From positions 1 through 17,005 of the forward strand of contig USEW01000021.1 of NCBI GenBank assembly GCA_900553845.1: a stretch of 17,005 nucleotides of DNA, written 5' to 3'. Under the pieces are notes generated by a model that did not search any database, was not told the DNA's origin, and saw only the letters and a program-made list of their open reading frames with translations. The number at the start of each line of letters is the position of its first letter. The first letter of the stretch is position 1. Both the position numbers and the translations under genes were made by a program. This document shows, in pieces, positions 6,945 to 14,581 of this stretch. This stretch comes from an uncultured bacterium (GTDB lineage: Bacteria; Cyanobacteriota; Vampirovibrionia; Gastranaerophilales; Gastranaerophilaceae).

Positions 6945-7617
6945 TTGGATTTGTTAAAAGCACATCAATATTTGAATTTTTAGTCAAATTAACATTTTTT
7001 CCTTTTTTAAACAAATCAGCAACACTATCACCAACTAAGTATCCAAAGGCGCCAATTCCTCCGCCAATCCATGCAACAGGGCAAGTTAAAATCTTTCCAT
7101 ATCCGTTTAACCATTCACCTGAGTCAAAGCCCCATTCGTTAGTTATTTTTAAAATTTCGCCACTTGACTTACAATTACGTTTTAATTCGCTAAAGTAGTT
7201 TCCACCACCATCAATACCACCATCTATAGTTAAATTAGCAATATTAAATAAACTACCTTTAAACGGCAATTGACGACCGTTTGGTGTTACAATATGGTCA
7301 AATTTTAAATATAAAACTGCTGATTTTGAAGGTCTTTTTTTCTGCTTTATATCGGCAATTGTTCCGCGAATAAGCGTTCCTTTTGGTAATATTAATGCCT
7401 TACCTTCCTTTAAATCATTTTTTAATATAGCTTGAAAACTATCACCAATTAAAATACTATCCGTATTAATTTGATTAGTAAGACTTAAATTTAAACAAGT
7501 ACCCACATCAAGTCTTTTTGATTCAACATTTGCATCAAATGATTTATTTATATTTGCATAAGTTACATTTGAAAATATAGTTATAAATGATATTATTGAT
7601 ATTAATTTTTTTAACAT
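6925..7617 (-). CDS. Exported protein of unknown function
   Basis: 230 residues. A classical signal peptide is visible: MLKK, then a hydrophobic core ending near NVTYA (about residue 21), with Ala-x-type cleavage likely. The mature part has a stretch ILIGDSFQAILKNDL...LILPKGTLIRGTI (about 55-90) that resembles beta-barrel parts of periplasmic proteins which mask a 'stable, high-cost' form, such as VirB10/TrbI-like domains; that is only a resemblance. Then comes a glycine-rich TIDGGIDGGGNYF and, near residue 180, a hydrophobic glycine-rich segment AWIGGGIGAFGYLVGDSVAD that could insert in or lie on a membrane. Two cysteines (C149 and C179 approximately) could form a disulfide. ATG at 7617 follows AGGAG by ten bases. 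I do not recognise a function. Confidence 0.8.
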   Translation of the reverse strand: MLKKLISIISFITIFSNVTYANINKSFDANVESKRLDVGTCLNLSLTNQINTDSILIGDSFQAILKNDLKEGKALILPKGTLIRGTIADIKQKKRPSKSAVLYLKFDHIVTPNGRQLPFKGSLFNIANLTIDGGIDGGGNYFSELKRNCKSSGEILKITNEWGFDSGEWLNGYGKILTCPVAWIGGGIGAFGYLVGDSVADLFKKGKNVNLTKNSNIDVLLTNPIDVPTN

Positions 7618-7656
7618 AATCTTTTTTCTCCTATATAATTTTTAAAAGCGTTTTTT

Positions 7657-7686
7657 ATTATAAATCTTTGGTGGATATTTTACCAA
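7657..7686 (-). promoter_or_regulatory. Possible promoter of the exported-protein gene
   Basis: Minus strand: a perfect TATAAT at 7657-7662 and a weak TTGGTA at 7681-7686, spacing 18. It overlaps the end of the HD-domain gene. Perfect -10 boxes are common by chance at this base composition. Confidence 0.3.
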
Positions 7687-8485
7687 ATTTCGCTGACAAA
7701 TCATCAATATGGTGAATAAAATACAACATTGGCTCTAAGTTTTTTTCATTTAAATCAATAATAGCTCCCCACTCAATCCTTGAATGATGTGCTGCTATCA
7801 TTTTGGCAATATTTGTAAATCCCATTGTCATACAATTTGAATAACCCCATTGCGTATGAGTTCTCCAATTTTCACGAAAATCCTCATCATAATCAATAAG
7901 CCCTGTTTCAACATCTATTTTATATTCAAAAATCTTTCCAAAATCATGAAGTATACAAGCACCTATTATATCATCACTATCAATTTCATACACCATTTTT
8001 TCTTTTATAACATCTGAAAATTCCAGACATTCTACAATATGCTGTATTAAACCACCTATATAATTGTGATGATGCATTTTTGCCGCGGGTGCTATTTTTA
8101 ATTCTTTTTTGTATGTATTTAATAAATTCAATATATAATTTTTTAAATCCTGATTTTTTATTTTATTAGTATAATCAATTATTTTAAAAAAATGTTTTTC
8201 CCGCATAGGTTCTGTTAAGCCAATTTTTGCTTCATAGATTAATTTTAAATTAGTAACATTACAATTATTAAATTTTTCATTATATGTCCCGCTTAGTATT
8301 TTTAAAATATTGCCACATCTAAACAACTTTGGATCTAACCTATTTATTGTCTCTTCCCATAACACACAGTTTAAAATCGACTCATCTTCAAGATTTTTTA
8401 ATTGAAGTTTCCCCATTTTTGTACCGGCTTTGGTGTCACCAATAGCATAAATAACAACTTCATAATCTGCTTGTAAATCTAGCAT
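7658..8485 (-). CDS. OB-fold/HD-domain phosphohydrolase, YhaM-like 3'-5' exoribonuclease family
   Basis: 275 residues. Residues about 1-85 fit an OB-fold nucleic-acid-binding domain (KLQLKNLEDESILNCVLWE...), and about 130-265 form a metal-dependent HD domain: HHHNYIGGLIQH (H149), ACILHDFGK (H180-D181), AAHHSRIEW (H233/H234) and HHIDDLSAKFG (D261/D262). This order, OB-fold then HD, is that of Bacillus YhaM, which trims RNA or single-stranded DNA from the 3' end in the cytoplasm; YhaM is about 310 residues, so this is a little shorter. ATG at 8485 follows GGGGTG well placed. A promoter candidate lies just upstream in the 64-base gap. Family assignment is good; nuclease activity is inferred. Confidence 0.85.
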   Translation of the reverse strand: MLDLQADYEVVIYAIGDTKAGTKMGKLQLKNLEDESILNCVLWEETINRLDPKLFRCGNILKILSGTYNEKFNNCNVTNLKLIYEAKIGLTEPMREKHFFKIIDYTNKIKNQDLKNYILNLLNTYKKELKIAPAAKMHHHNYIGGLIQHIVECLEFSDVIKEKMVYEIDSDDIIGACILHDFGKIFEYKIDVETGLIDYDEDFRENWRTHTQWGYSNCMTMGFTNIAKMIAAHHSRIEWGAIIDLNEKNLEPMLYFIHHIDDLSAKFGKISTKDL

Positions 8486-8515
8486 AAATCACCCCAAATA
8501 CTTACTCTAATTTTA

Positions 8516-8544
8516 ATTTTAGTTTAAAAAACGATAATTGTAAA
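8516..8544 (-). promoter_or_regulatory. Probable internal promoter upstream of the HD-domain gene
   Basis: Minus strand TTTACA (8539-8544) and TAAAAT (8516-8521), each one mismatch from consensus, spacing exactly 17. It fills the gap between the metallophosphoesterase and HD-domain genes and would start a transcript about 25 bases before the ATG. Confidence 0.45.
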
Positions 8545-8549
8545 CTAAT

Positions 8550-9365
8550 TTACTGTAACTTAATATTTTTAACGTTTATTTGATTCTCTTTATTTTTTTT
8601 ATTTTTTATTTTTACTTCAACTATATCAAAATGATAACCTTCTTTTGCAAATGATTCAGTCGATAAATGAAGCACATTTTTATTATCATAAATTGATTTT
8701 GATTTATGATAGTGACCTGAACTTATCATTAAAATATTTTCAAAATCATTTAATAATTTTAAATAGGCATCTTTTTCGTATATTTCACGGGTTTTGTCAT
8801 CAAAGGGCTCATAAACTGGGAAATGTTGAAATATTATAAACTTATCTTTTTTGTATTTTTTTAAATTGTTTTTAGCAAAGTTTAGTGTTTCGAAAGTGTA
8901 CTGTCCATGTTTACTTGGCATATATGGCATAACACCATCAAGCACAAGACATTTGATTCCCTTTTTAGGTGCAAACATATAATTTGATGATAGTGTCTTT
9001 TGATTTTTATTATAATTTAAAACAATCTCCATATACGTATCTTTTGTAATTCCTGAAATTTTATGAGAATCATGATTCCCCAAAACAATATAATAAGGTT
9101 TATTTAAATAATTCACAACACCTAAAAAACTTTTTAATACTGTTTTATTTGATTTATCAAGATTATCACCTAAAAAAACAACAAAATCTAAGTCATTTAT
9201 TTTATTTAACTCATCAATTGCCCATTTCAAACTTTGTGCTGAATTTGAATTTTCACTTGTGTCAAAATGAACATCAGCAATTTGTGCAAATTTTAAGTCT
9301 TGTGCATTTGCAATACATATTGAACAAAAAAATAAAATAAAAAATATAAAAATTTTTTTTAACAT
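8550..9365 (-). CDS. Exported calcineurin-like metallophosphoesterase
   Basis: 271 residues. A signal peptide (MLKKIFIFFILFFCSICIANA, cleavage near residue 21) precedes the enzyme, so it acts outside the cytoplasmic membrane. All blocks of the dinuclear-metal phosphoesterase fold are present: D31 and H33 in IADVHFD, D67 in FLGDNLD, N97-H98-D99 in LGNHDS, H181 in FQHFPVYEP, and H218/H220 in SGHYHKS. These enzymes split phosphomono- or diesters; the substrate cannot be read from sequence. The C-terminus is a lysine/asparagine-rich tail. The cysteine in the signal (C14) is not in a clear lipobox. It begins 20 bases after cysK stops with only a weak ribosome site (AGAAAG), suggesting coupling to cysK or modest expression. 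Confidence 0.92.
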   Translation of the reverse strand: MLKKIFIFFILFFCSICIANAQDLKFAQIADVHFDTSENSNSAQSLKWAIDELNKINDLDFVVFLGDNLDKSNKTVLKSFLGVVNYLNKPYYIVLGNHDSHKISGITKDTYMEIVLNYNKNQKTLSSNYMFAPKKGIKCLVLDGVMPYMPSKHGQYTFETLNFAKNNLKKYKKDKFIIFQHFPVYEPFDDKTREIYEKDAYLKLLNDFENILMISSGHYHKSKSIYDNKNVLHLSTESFAKEGYHFDIVEVKIKNKKNKENQINVKNIKLQ

Positions 9366-9385
9366 TTTTATAACTTTCTAAAAAC

Positions 9386-10300
9386 TTACTCAAACAAACC
9401 AGTTGAAATATAGCGTTCAGCTAAATCATTACATATTGTAACAACATTATTATCTTTATTTCTGTTTGCAATTTCTTTTGCTGCAAATAGATTAGCACCA
9501 GAAGATATACCACACAAAATCCCTTCTTTAACGGCTGCATCTTTTGCCATTTGAATAGCATCAACTGTTTTAACGGTAAATATTTCATCAATAACTGTTT
9601 TATCTAAATTATCAGGAATAAAGTTAGCTCCAATCCCCTGAATGTCATGTGATGATGCTTTGCCTTGTGAAATTAATGGACTTTCATATGGTTCAACGGC
9701 TATTATTTTTATATTGGGAATAAGTTGCTTTAGTTTTCTTCCAACTCCGCTTACTGTACCACCTGTTCCAAAAGAAGCTACAAAATAATCAATTTTGCCT
9801 TCAAAATCATTATACAACTCAATTGCTGTAGTTTTTTCATGTGCTTTAGGATTATTAGGATTATCAAATTGTGACATAATCATACTATTTTTGTTTTCTT
9901 TATTAAGCTTTAATGCTTCATCAACAGCTCCTTTCATCCCAAGTTCTTTTTTGGTAAGAATAAGTTTAGCGCCTAAATGTTTTAACATTTTTTGACGTTC
10001 TAAACTCATACTTTCGGGCATTGTCAAAATAAGTTTTATTTTTAAAATAGAACATACAAGAGCTAGTCCAATTCCCGTGTTACCGCTTGTGGGCTCAATA
10101 ATAATAGTTTCTTTATTAATTTTACCTTCCTTTATAGCTTCCATAATCATATTATATGCAGCTCTATCTTTTATAGAAAAACCCGGATTAAAATACTCAA
10201 GTTTTGCATAAAGTTTGGCGTCACTTTCAACAAGCTCATTTATTTTAACACAAGGTGTATTACCTATTAATTCAAGTACATTTTTATATAATTTTGACAT
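9386..10300 (-). CDS. cysK: Cysteine synthase (O-acetylserine sulfhydrylase)
   Basis: 304 residues, the normal length. It makes cysteine from O-acetylserine and sulfide with PLP in the cytoplasm. The PLP lysine is K44 in NPGFSIKDRAA; TSGNTG at 71-76 is the substrate loop; GTGGT at 178-182 holds the PLP phosphate; GISSGAN near 264-270 holds the pyridine nitrogen. MSQFDNPNNP is typical of the CysK/CysM/CBS group. There is no CBS regulatory tail. The ATG at 10300 lies inside the end of tyrS (17-base overlap), with AGGAAA as ribosome site, so translation is probably coupled. CysM-type or cystathionine beta-synthase activity cannot be excluded from motifs alone, but the length and motifs favour CysK. 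Confidence 0.94.
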   Translation of the reverse strand: MSKLYKNVLELIGNTPCVKINELVESDAKLYAKLEYFNPGFSIKDRAAYNMIMEAIKEGKINKETIIIEPTSGNTGIGLALVCSILKIKLILTMPESMSLERQKMLKHLGAKLILTKKELGMKGAVDEALKLNKENKNSMIMSQFDNPNNPKAHEKTTAIELYNDFEGKIDYFVASFGTGGTVSGVGRKLKQLIPNIKIIAVEPYESPLISQGKASSHDIQGIGANFIPDNLDKTVIDEIFTVKTVDAIQMAKDAAVKEGILCGISSGANLFAAKEIANRNKDNNVVTICNDLAERYISTGLFE

Positions 10301-11504
10301 AGTTTCTTTTTCCTGCTTTTATAATGCCGCTTTTATTAACAACAAAATTTATATCATCAATTTTTTCATCATCAAATTTAATAGCACCTTGAAAGATTAG
10401 ACGTTTGGCTTCGGATTTACTTTTTGCAAAATTTTGTTCAACAAGTATATCCAAAATATTTTTATTTATTCCGTTAATTTCAACTATATCTTCAGGAACT
10501 TGATGCTTTTGAACAACATTTATAAAATCATTTTGAGCAGCATTTGCATTTTCATCACCACAATATTCTTTTGTAATATAATAAGCAAGTTCCATTTTTA
10601 TATTACGAGGATTTTCACCAGATTTTAATCTTTTTTCTATTTGTTTTAATTCTTCATCAGTTTTATCAGTAAGCAATGTAAAATATCTCATAATCATTTC
10701 ATCTTTAATTGACATCAATTTTCCATACATATTTTTTGGTTCTTCAGTTAAAGATATACAATTTTGAGGATAAGTTTTTGACATTTTTAAAACACCATCC
10801 GTACCTTCCAAAAGTGGAAGCAAAAACACAAGCTGAGGATTATCTTTACCATAAGCAAGTTGTACTTCACGTCCAAGCAAAAGATTAAACATCTGGTCGG
10901 TTCCGCCAAGTTCAATATCAGCATCCACAACAACTGAGTCATAAGCTTGCATTAAAGGATAGAAAAATTCATGAACTGCAATAGGCTGACCTGTTTGATA
11001 ACGTTTTTGAAAATCATCACGTGTCATTAATTTTGCAACAGTTACATTTGAAGCAAGTTTTAACAACTCAACAAGCCCCATTTTATGAAGCCAATCTGCA
11101 TTATTGGTTACTTCAGCTTCTTTAATATTTACAACTTTATCCATCTGTTCAAAATAAGTTTTTGCATTATTTTCAACTTCTTCTTTTGTTAAACTTGGTC
11201 TTGTTTGAGACTTGCCAGAAGGGTCACCAATCATGGCTGTAGCACCTCCAACAATCAAAACAACTTTGTGTCCAAACTGTTGAAAAAGTTTTAACTTTCT
11301 CATAACAACAGTATGTCCTAAATGTAAATCAGGACGTGTTGGGTCAAGACCAAGCTTAACTCTTAACGGTTTATTATTTTTTTCAGCTTCTTGAAGTCTT
11401 TTTGCAAGCTCCATAATTCCATTTGGAATGATATCAGCTCCACGTGCAATTAGTTTTGCCTGCTCAATAAACTTTTCTTCAATTTTTATTTCATTTTCAT
11501 TCAT
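10284..11504 (-). CDS. tyrS: Tyrosyl-tRNA synthetase
   Basis: 406 residues. Class I synthetase that charges tRNA-Tyr in the cytoplasm. LGLDPTRPDLHLGH carries the HIGH motif as H61-L-G-H64; the KMSKS loop is K240-M-S-K-T244 (last Ser replaced by Thr, a tolerated variant). GGATAMIGDPSGKSQTRP and the stretch DIELGGTDQMFNLLLGREVQ are Tyr/ATP-site hallmarks. A C-terminal S4 RNA-binding domain occupies about 340-405 (KSEAKRLIFQGAIKFDD). It resembles the TyrZ/type-2 bacterial form. The ATG at 11504 follows GAGGAA. The gene sits 17 bases after trpB with no room for a T-box leader, so expression should follow the shared transcript rather than tyrosine-specific control. Confidence 0.97.
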   Translation of the reverse strand: MNENEIKIEEKFIEQAKLIARGADIIPNGIMELAKRLQEAEKNNKPLRVKLGLDPTRPDLHLGHTVVMRKLKLFQQFGHKVVLIVGGATAMIGDPSGKSQTRPSLTKEEVENNAKTYFEQMDKVVNIKEAEVTNNADWLHKMGLVELLKLASNVTVAKLMTRDDFQKRYQTGQPIAVHEFFYPLMQAYDSVVVDADIELGGTDQMFNLLLGREVQLAYGKDNPQLVFLLPLLEGTDGVLKMSKTYPQNCISLTEEPKNMYGKLMSIKDEMIMRYFTLLTDKTDEELKQIEKRLKSGENPRNIKMELAYYITKEYCGDENANAAQNDFINVVQKHQVPEDIVEINGINKNILDILVEQNFAKSKSEAKRLIFQGAIKFDDEKIDDINFVVNKSGIIKAGKRNYVKII

Positions 11505-11521
11505 TATTTATTTTCCTCAAA

Positions 11522-12763
11522 TTAAACTTTATTAATATTTTTTAAATCTTTATCCCTATTCAATAATTTTAAAATTCTTTCAACATCTTTATCACCACGG
11601 CCTGAAAGATTTACAATAATGATATCATCTTTTTTAGTTTTTGGCATTAATTTATCAAGATAAGCTAAAGCATGTGAAGATTCAATAGCTGGCACAATAC
11701 CTTCTTTTTTACTTAAAAGCGCAAAAGCTTTTATAGCTTCATCATCACAAATAGGTTCATATTTTACCCGGCCAATATCTTTTAAATAACAATGTTCAGG
11801 TCCACACCCTGGATAATCAAGCCCAGCTGAAATACTATATGACTTTTTAATATTACCCGAATTATCACATAAAACATATTGCATTTTACCATGAAGTATC
11901 ATTTTTTTTCCTAATGTTAAAGATGCTGCTGTTTTATCAGAGTCAATACCTAAGCCTGCAGCTTCAAGTCCAATTAAATTAACATTTTCATCATCAAGAA
12001 ACGCATAAAAAGCACCAATAGCATTGCTGCCACCGCCAATACAAGCAAGGACATAATTTGGCAGTTTGTCTTCTTTTGCAAGAATCTGCTGTCTTATTTC
12101 ACTTCCTATAATACTTTGGAAAAATCTAACCATCTTTGGATAAGGATGCGGTCCAACAGCAGAACCAAGGATATAGAAAACATCATTACTATTTTTTATC
12201 CAATAATCAATAGCAGCATCACAGGCATCAGACAAAGTACGAGTACCTGTTTTCACACTTTCAACTTTTGCACCCAAAAGCTCCATCCTTTCAACATTCA
12301 ATTTTTGACGTTCAACATCAACCTCGCCCATAAAAATAGTGCACTCAAGTCCAAGCAAAGCAGCAATAGTAGCAGTTGCAACACCATGCTGACCGGCTCC
12401 AGTTTCAGCTATTACTTTTTTAACCCCCATTTTTTTAGCCAACAAGCCTTGACCTACAACGTTATTTATTTTGTGTGCGCCAGTGTGGTTTAAATCTTCA
12501 CGTTTTAAATAGATTTTTCCTTTTCCATAATAATCGGTCAAATTTTTAGCATAATATAACGGAGTAGGGCGACCTGAATATTCACAAAGCAAAGAATACA
12601 CTTCAATTAAAAAACTTTCATCTTTTATATATTTTTCAAATTCACAATCAAGCCTTTTTAAAACATTTTTAAAATCATCTGGCACAAACATGCCGCCAAA
12701 TTCACCATAAAACCCATTCCCATCAGGATTTGAATATTTTTTTAATTTTTTTATATACATCAT
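11522..12763 (-). CDS. trpB: Tryptophan synthase beta chain
   Basis: 413 residues. Joins indole and L-serine to make tryptophan, using PLP, normally as an alpha2beta2 complex with TrpA. The PLP lysine is K98 in LNHTGAHKINN; the catalytic acid is E120 in AETGAGQHG; the phosphate-binding loop is GGGSN at 243-247. YGEFGGMFVPDD near the N-terminus and the C-terminal NLSGRGDKD are family hallmarks, and it is the ordinary TrpB1 type. Two adjacent ATGs (12763, 12760) follow an AGGTAG ribosome site. It is the first gene of the long run; no trpA, trpC or trpD is present in the window, so the trp genes are dispersed. The leader is only about 20 bases, too short for an attenuator. Confidence 0.97.
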   Translation of the reverse strand: MMYIKKLKKYSNPDGNGFYGEFGGMFVPDDFKNVLKRLDCEFEKYIKDESFLIEVYSLLCEYSGRPTPLYYAKNLTDYYGKGKIYLKREDLNHTGAHKINNVVGQGLLAKKMGVKKVIAETGAGQHGVATATIAALLGLECTIFMGEVDVERQKLNVERMELLGAKVESVKTGTRTLSDACDAAIDYWIKNSNDVFYILGSAVGPHPYPKMVRFFQSIIGSEIRQQILAKEDKLPNYVLACIGGGSNAIGAFYAFLDDENVNLIGLEAAGLGIDSDKTAASLTLGKKMILHGKMQYVLCDNSGNIKKSYSISAGLDYPGCGPEHCYLKDIGRVKYEPICDDEAIKAFALLSKKEGIVPAIESSHALAYLDKLMPKTKKDDIIIVNLSGRGDKDVERILKLLNRDKDLKNINKV

Positions 12764-12791
12764 TTATTTTCTACCTTTTAATTTAATTTTT

Positions 12792-12820
12792 ATTATAATT
12801 AAAACACAAAAAAGCCTCAA
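12792..12820 (-). promoter_or_regulatory. Probable promoter of the trpB-tyrS-cysK run
   Basis: Minus strand: perfect TATAAT at 12792-12797, TTGAGG at 12815-12820, spacing 17. The -35 box coincides with one arm of the terminator hairpin of the preceding gene. The predicted start is about 22 bases upstream of the trpB ATG. Confidence 0.5.
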
Positions 12821-12846
12821 ATCATCATTTGACTTGAGGCTTTTTT
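12808..12846 (-). terminator. Strong rho-independent terminator after the DUF2582 gene
   Basis: A 13-bp perfect stem, AAAAAAGCCTCAA with TTGAGGCTTTTTT, around a 13-base loop. On the minus strand it lies 16 bases past the stop of the DUF2582 gene and ends in a T tract. It is symmetrical enough to work in both directions. Confidence 0.9.
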
Positions 12847-12862
12847 GATTATCTTACTTAAA

Positions 12863-13078
12863 CTAGTTGGAAGCTTCAACCAATCTAACTTTAGCACGAG
12901 CACCTTTGCCTGACAAGTCAGCTTTTCCTTCATAAGCAAGCCAGCCTATACCCATTTTTATAAAATTATCATCTAAATCCAAATCTTTTTCTAATTTTGA
13001 AAATGTTGCTTCCTTTGTCTTTTGGCTGTTTAAGTATTCCCAAACTTTTCCTGCTGCTTCTCCGATGTAATAATTCAT
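12863..13078 (-). CDS. Small winged-helix protein, DUF2582 family
   Basis: 71 residues, whole gene. MNYYIGEAAGKVWEYLN followed by a helix-turn-helix-like middle (ATFSKLEKDLDLDDNFIKMG) and the conserved IGWLAYEGK with a basic strand/wing near KGARAKVRLVE match the DUF2582 winged-helix family of about 70 residues, found in anaerobes. It is presumed to bind DNA, but its targets are unknown. The start has an excellent AAGGAG site 8 bases upstream. The gene is monocistronic: a strong terminator follows and the divergent leuD gene lies upstream, so it could regulate either neighbour; that is a guess. No clear promoter with both boxes was found in the shared upstream region. Confidence 0.85.
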   Translation of the reverse strand: MNYYIGEAAGKVWEYLNSQKTKEATFSKLEKDLDLDDNFIKMGIGWLAYEGKADLSGKGARAKVRLVEASN

Positions 13079-13123
13079 TTTTAAATCTCCTTCATTTTTC
13101 TAAGTACCATTATCAAATTAATG

Positions 13124-13152
13124 TTGAAACTATCTTATTTTTTATGTATACT
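13124..13152 (+). promoter_or_regulatory. Promoter of leuD
   Basis: TTGAAA (13124-13129) and TATACT (13147-13152), each one mismatch from the sigma70 consensus, with an ideal 17-base spacer. The start of transcription would be near 13159, leaving a leader of about 26 bases: no room for a leucine attenuator or T-box. Confidence 0.7.
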
Positions 13153-13174
13153 ACAAAAAAACAGATTTGTAAAT

Positions 13175-13181
13175 GGAGAAG
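13175..13181 (+). promoter_or_regulatory. Ribosome binding site that sets the leuD start
   Basis: GGAGAAG, with its GGAG core ending 6 bases before the ATG at 13185. It overlaps the upstream in-frame ATG at 13173, which therefore is unlikely to be used. Confidence 0.7.
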
Positions 13182-13184
13182 TGG

Positions 13185-13691
13185 ATGAATATGGAAAAAA
13201 AATTTTTTGGTAAATCTCACCTATATGGCGATAACGTAGACACAGACGTAATTATCCCTGCTCGATATTTAAATACAAGTGATGAAAAAGAATTATCATT
13301 ACATTGTATGGAGGATATTGATAAAGATTTTGTTAAGAATGTAAAACAAGGTGACATAATGGTTGGCGGTGAAAATTTTGGTTGTGGTTCATCTCGTGAA
13401 CATGCTCCTATTTCAATTAAAGCATCTGGTATTTCATGCATTATTGCTAAATCTTTTGCAAGAATATTTTTCCGCAATGCAATAAATATAGGTCTGCCTA
13501 TTTTTGAACAAAGAGAGTTTGTTAATGAGTGCAAAATTGGCGATAAAGTTGAAGTTGATATTGTAAACGGGATTATTAAAAATATTACCAAAGATAAAGA
13601 ATATAAAACTAATTCATACCCTAAAAAAATACAAAATTTAATCGAAAAAGGCGGGTTAATAAATTATACAAAAGAAAAATTAAATGTATAA
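13185..13691 (+). CDS. leuD: 3-isopropylmalate dehydratase small subunit
   Basis: 168 residues from the ATG at 13185, chosen by the ribosome site; ATG 13191 (MEKKFFG) is an alternative and ATG 13173 is unlikely. With LeuC it isomerises 2- to 3-isopropylmalate in leucine synthesis. The swivel domain signature is GDNVDTDVIIPARYLNTS (15-32), then GGENFGCGSSREHAP (61-74) and the stretch AKSFARIFFRNAINIGLPI. The short form (about 165 residues, against about 200 in E. coli) is that of the archaeal/clostridial type, which overlaps in sequence with homoaconitase small subunits. LeuC, which carries the iron-sulfur cluster, is not in the window. It leads a two-gene transcript with the HAD phosphatase, two bases apart. 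Confidence 0.93.
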   Translation: MNMEKKFFGKSHLYGDNVDTDVIIPARYLNTSDEKELSLHCMEDIDKDFVKNVKQGDIMVGGENFGCGSSREHAPISIKASGISCIIAKSFARIFFRNAINIGLPIFEQREFVNECKIGDKVEVDIVNGIIKNITKDKEYKTNSYPKKIQNLIEKGGLINYTKEKLNV

Positions 13692-13693
13692 CT

Positions 13694-14494
13694 ATGATTA
13701 AAATGATTGTTACTGATATTGATGGTACAATTTTAAAAAAGGATTTTACCATCTCAAATAATGTTATTAATACTATTAAAAAACTTACACAAAATAATAT
13801 AAAAGTTGTGCTTGCAACTGGCAGAATGTATTGTGCTGCTGTTAAAATTGCAAATATGCTTGATATAAATACACCTTTGATATGTTACCAAGGGGCTTTA
13901 ATAAAAAATTTTTATGATAATAATAATACTTTATACATTGACCCTGTTAAACCAAATTTAGCTTTTGAAATTCTAAATGTTTTAAAAACTAAAAACATAC
14001 ATACAAATTTGTATCTAAATGATAGACTTTTTTGTGAAAATGATAATCAAATAATTAAAGACTATACAAACAAAAGATTAATTCCATATAGTGTTGTTAA
14101 TAATTTGCTTGATTTAGATTTAAATAATCAGGTTAATAAAATACTTGCAATTGACAATGACTCTCAAGTTATAGAAAATTTAACAAGTGAACTAAAAAAT
14201 AAATACAATGACTCTCTTTATGTTGTTCGCTCAACTAAAAATTTTTGTGAAATTTCAAGTAAAAATTCAAATAAAGGACTTGCTGTTAAATTTTTAGCCA
14301 ATTTATTTAACATAAATAAAAACGAAATACTGGCAATTGGTGATGAAGACAACGATATTGATTTATTAAAAAGCTCAAATTATAAAATAGCAATGGGTAA
14401 TGCAAGTGAGAAATTAAAAGAAAACGCTGATTTTATTACAAAATCTATTGATGATGATGGTTTTGTATACGCTATTAATAAATATTGTCTATAA
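13694..14494 (+). CDS. Cof-type HAD-superfamily phosphatase
   Basis: 266 residues, usual for the Cof/YidA group. Motif I is D8-x-D10-G-T in VTDIDGT; motif II Thr is in VLATGR (T42); motif III Lys is K194 in SNKGLAVKF; motif IV is GDEDNDIDLL (D217, D221). A C2B-type cap fills about 85-185. Such enzymes dephosphorylate sugar phosphates, phosphorylated cofactors or similar small molecules in the cytoplasm; the substrate cannot be deduced. The start ATG follows leuD's stop by two bases with no own ribosome site, so it likely relies on translational coupling. A second ATG four codons in would also serve. A role in leucine synthesis is not implied by family knowledge. Confidence 0.92.
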   Translation: MIKMIVTDIDGTILKKDFTISNNVINTIKKLTQNNIKVVLATGRMYCAAVKIANMLDINTPLICYQGALIKNFYDNNNTLYIDPVKPNLAFEILNVLKTKNIHTNLYLNDRLFCENDNQIIKDYTNKRLIPYSVVNNLLDLDLNNQVNKILAIDNDSQVIENLTSELKNKYNDSLYVVRSTKNFCEISSKNSNKGLAVKFLANLFNINKNEILAIGDEDNDIDLLKSSNYKIAMGNASEKLKENADFITKSIDDDGFVYAINKYCL

Positions 14495-14512
14495 ATTTTT
14501 TTATAAAAAGAA

Positions 14513-14543
14513 GCGAATAAAAATTATATTAATTTTTATTCGC
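14513..14543. terminator. Hairpin between convergent genes, likely bidirectional terminator
   Basis: Perfect 13-bp stem GCGAATAAAAATT/AATTTTTATTCGC with a 5-base loop. On the minus strand it is followed by TTCTTTTTAT, on the plus strand by GTTTATTTTC. It sits between the ends of the HAD gene (14494) and the GH57 gene (14582). Confidence 0.75.
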
Positions 14544-14581
14544 GTTTATTTTCTGTGTTAAATATTAGGAAAATCCCACAG

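Noticed and set aside
13217..13591. A 124-codon minus-strand frame inside leuD
   Set aside because: leuD is certain on the plus strand and the opposite frame shows no domain.
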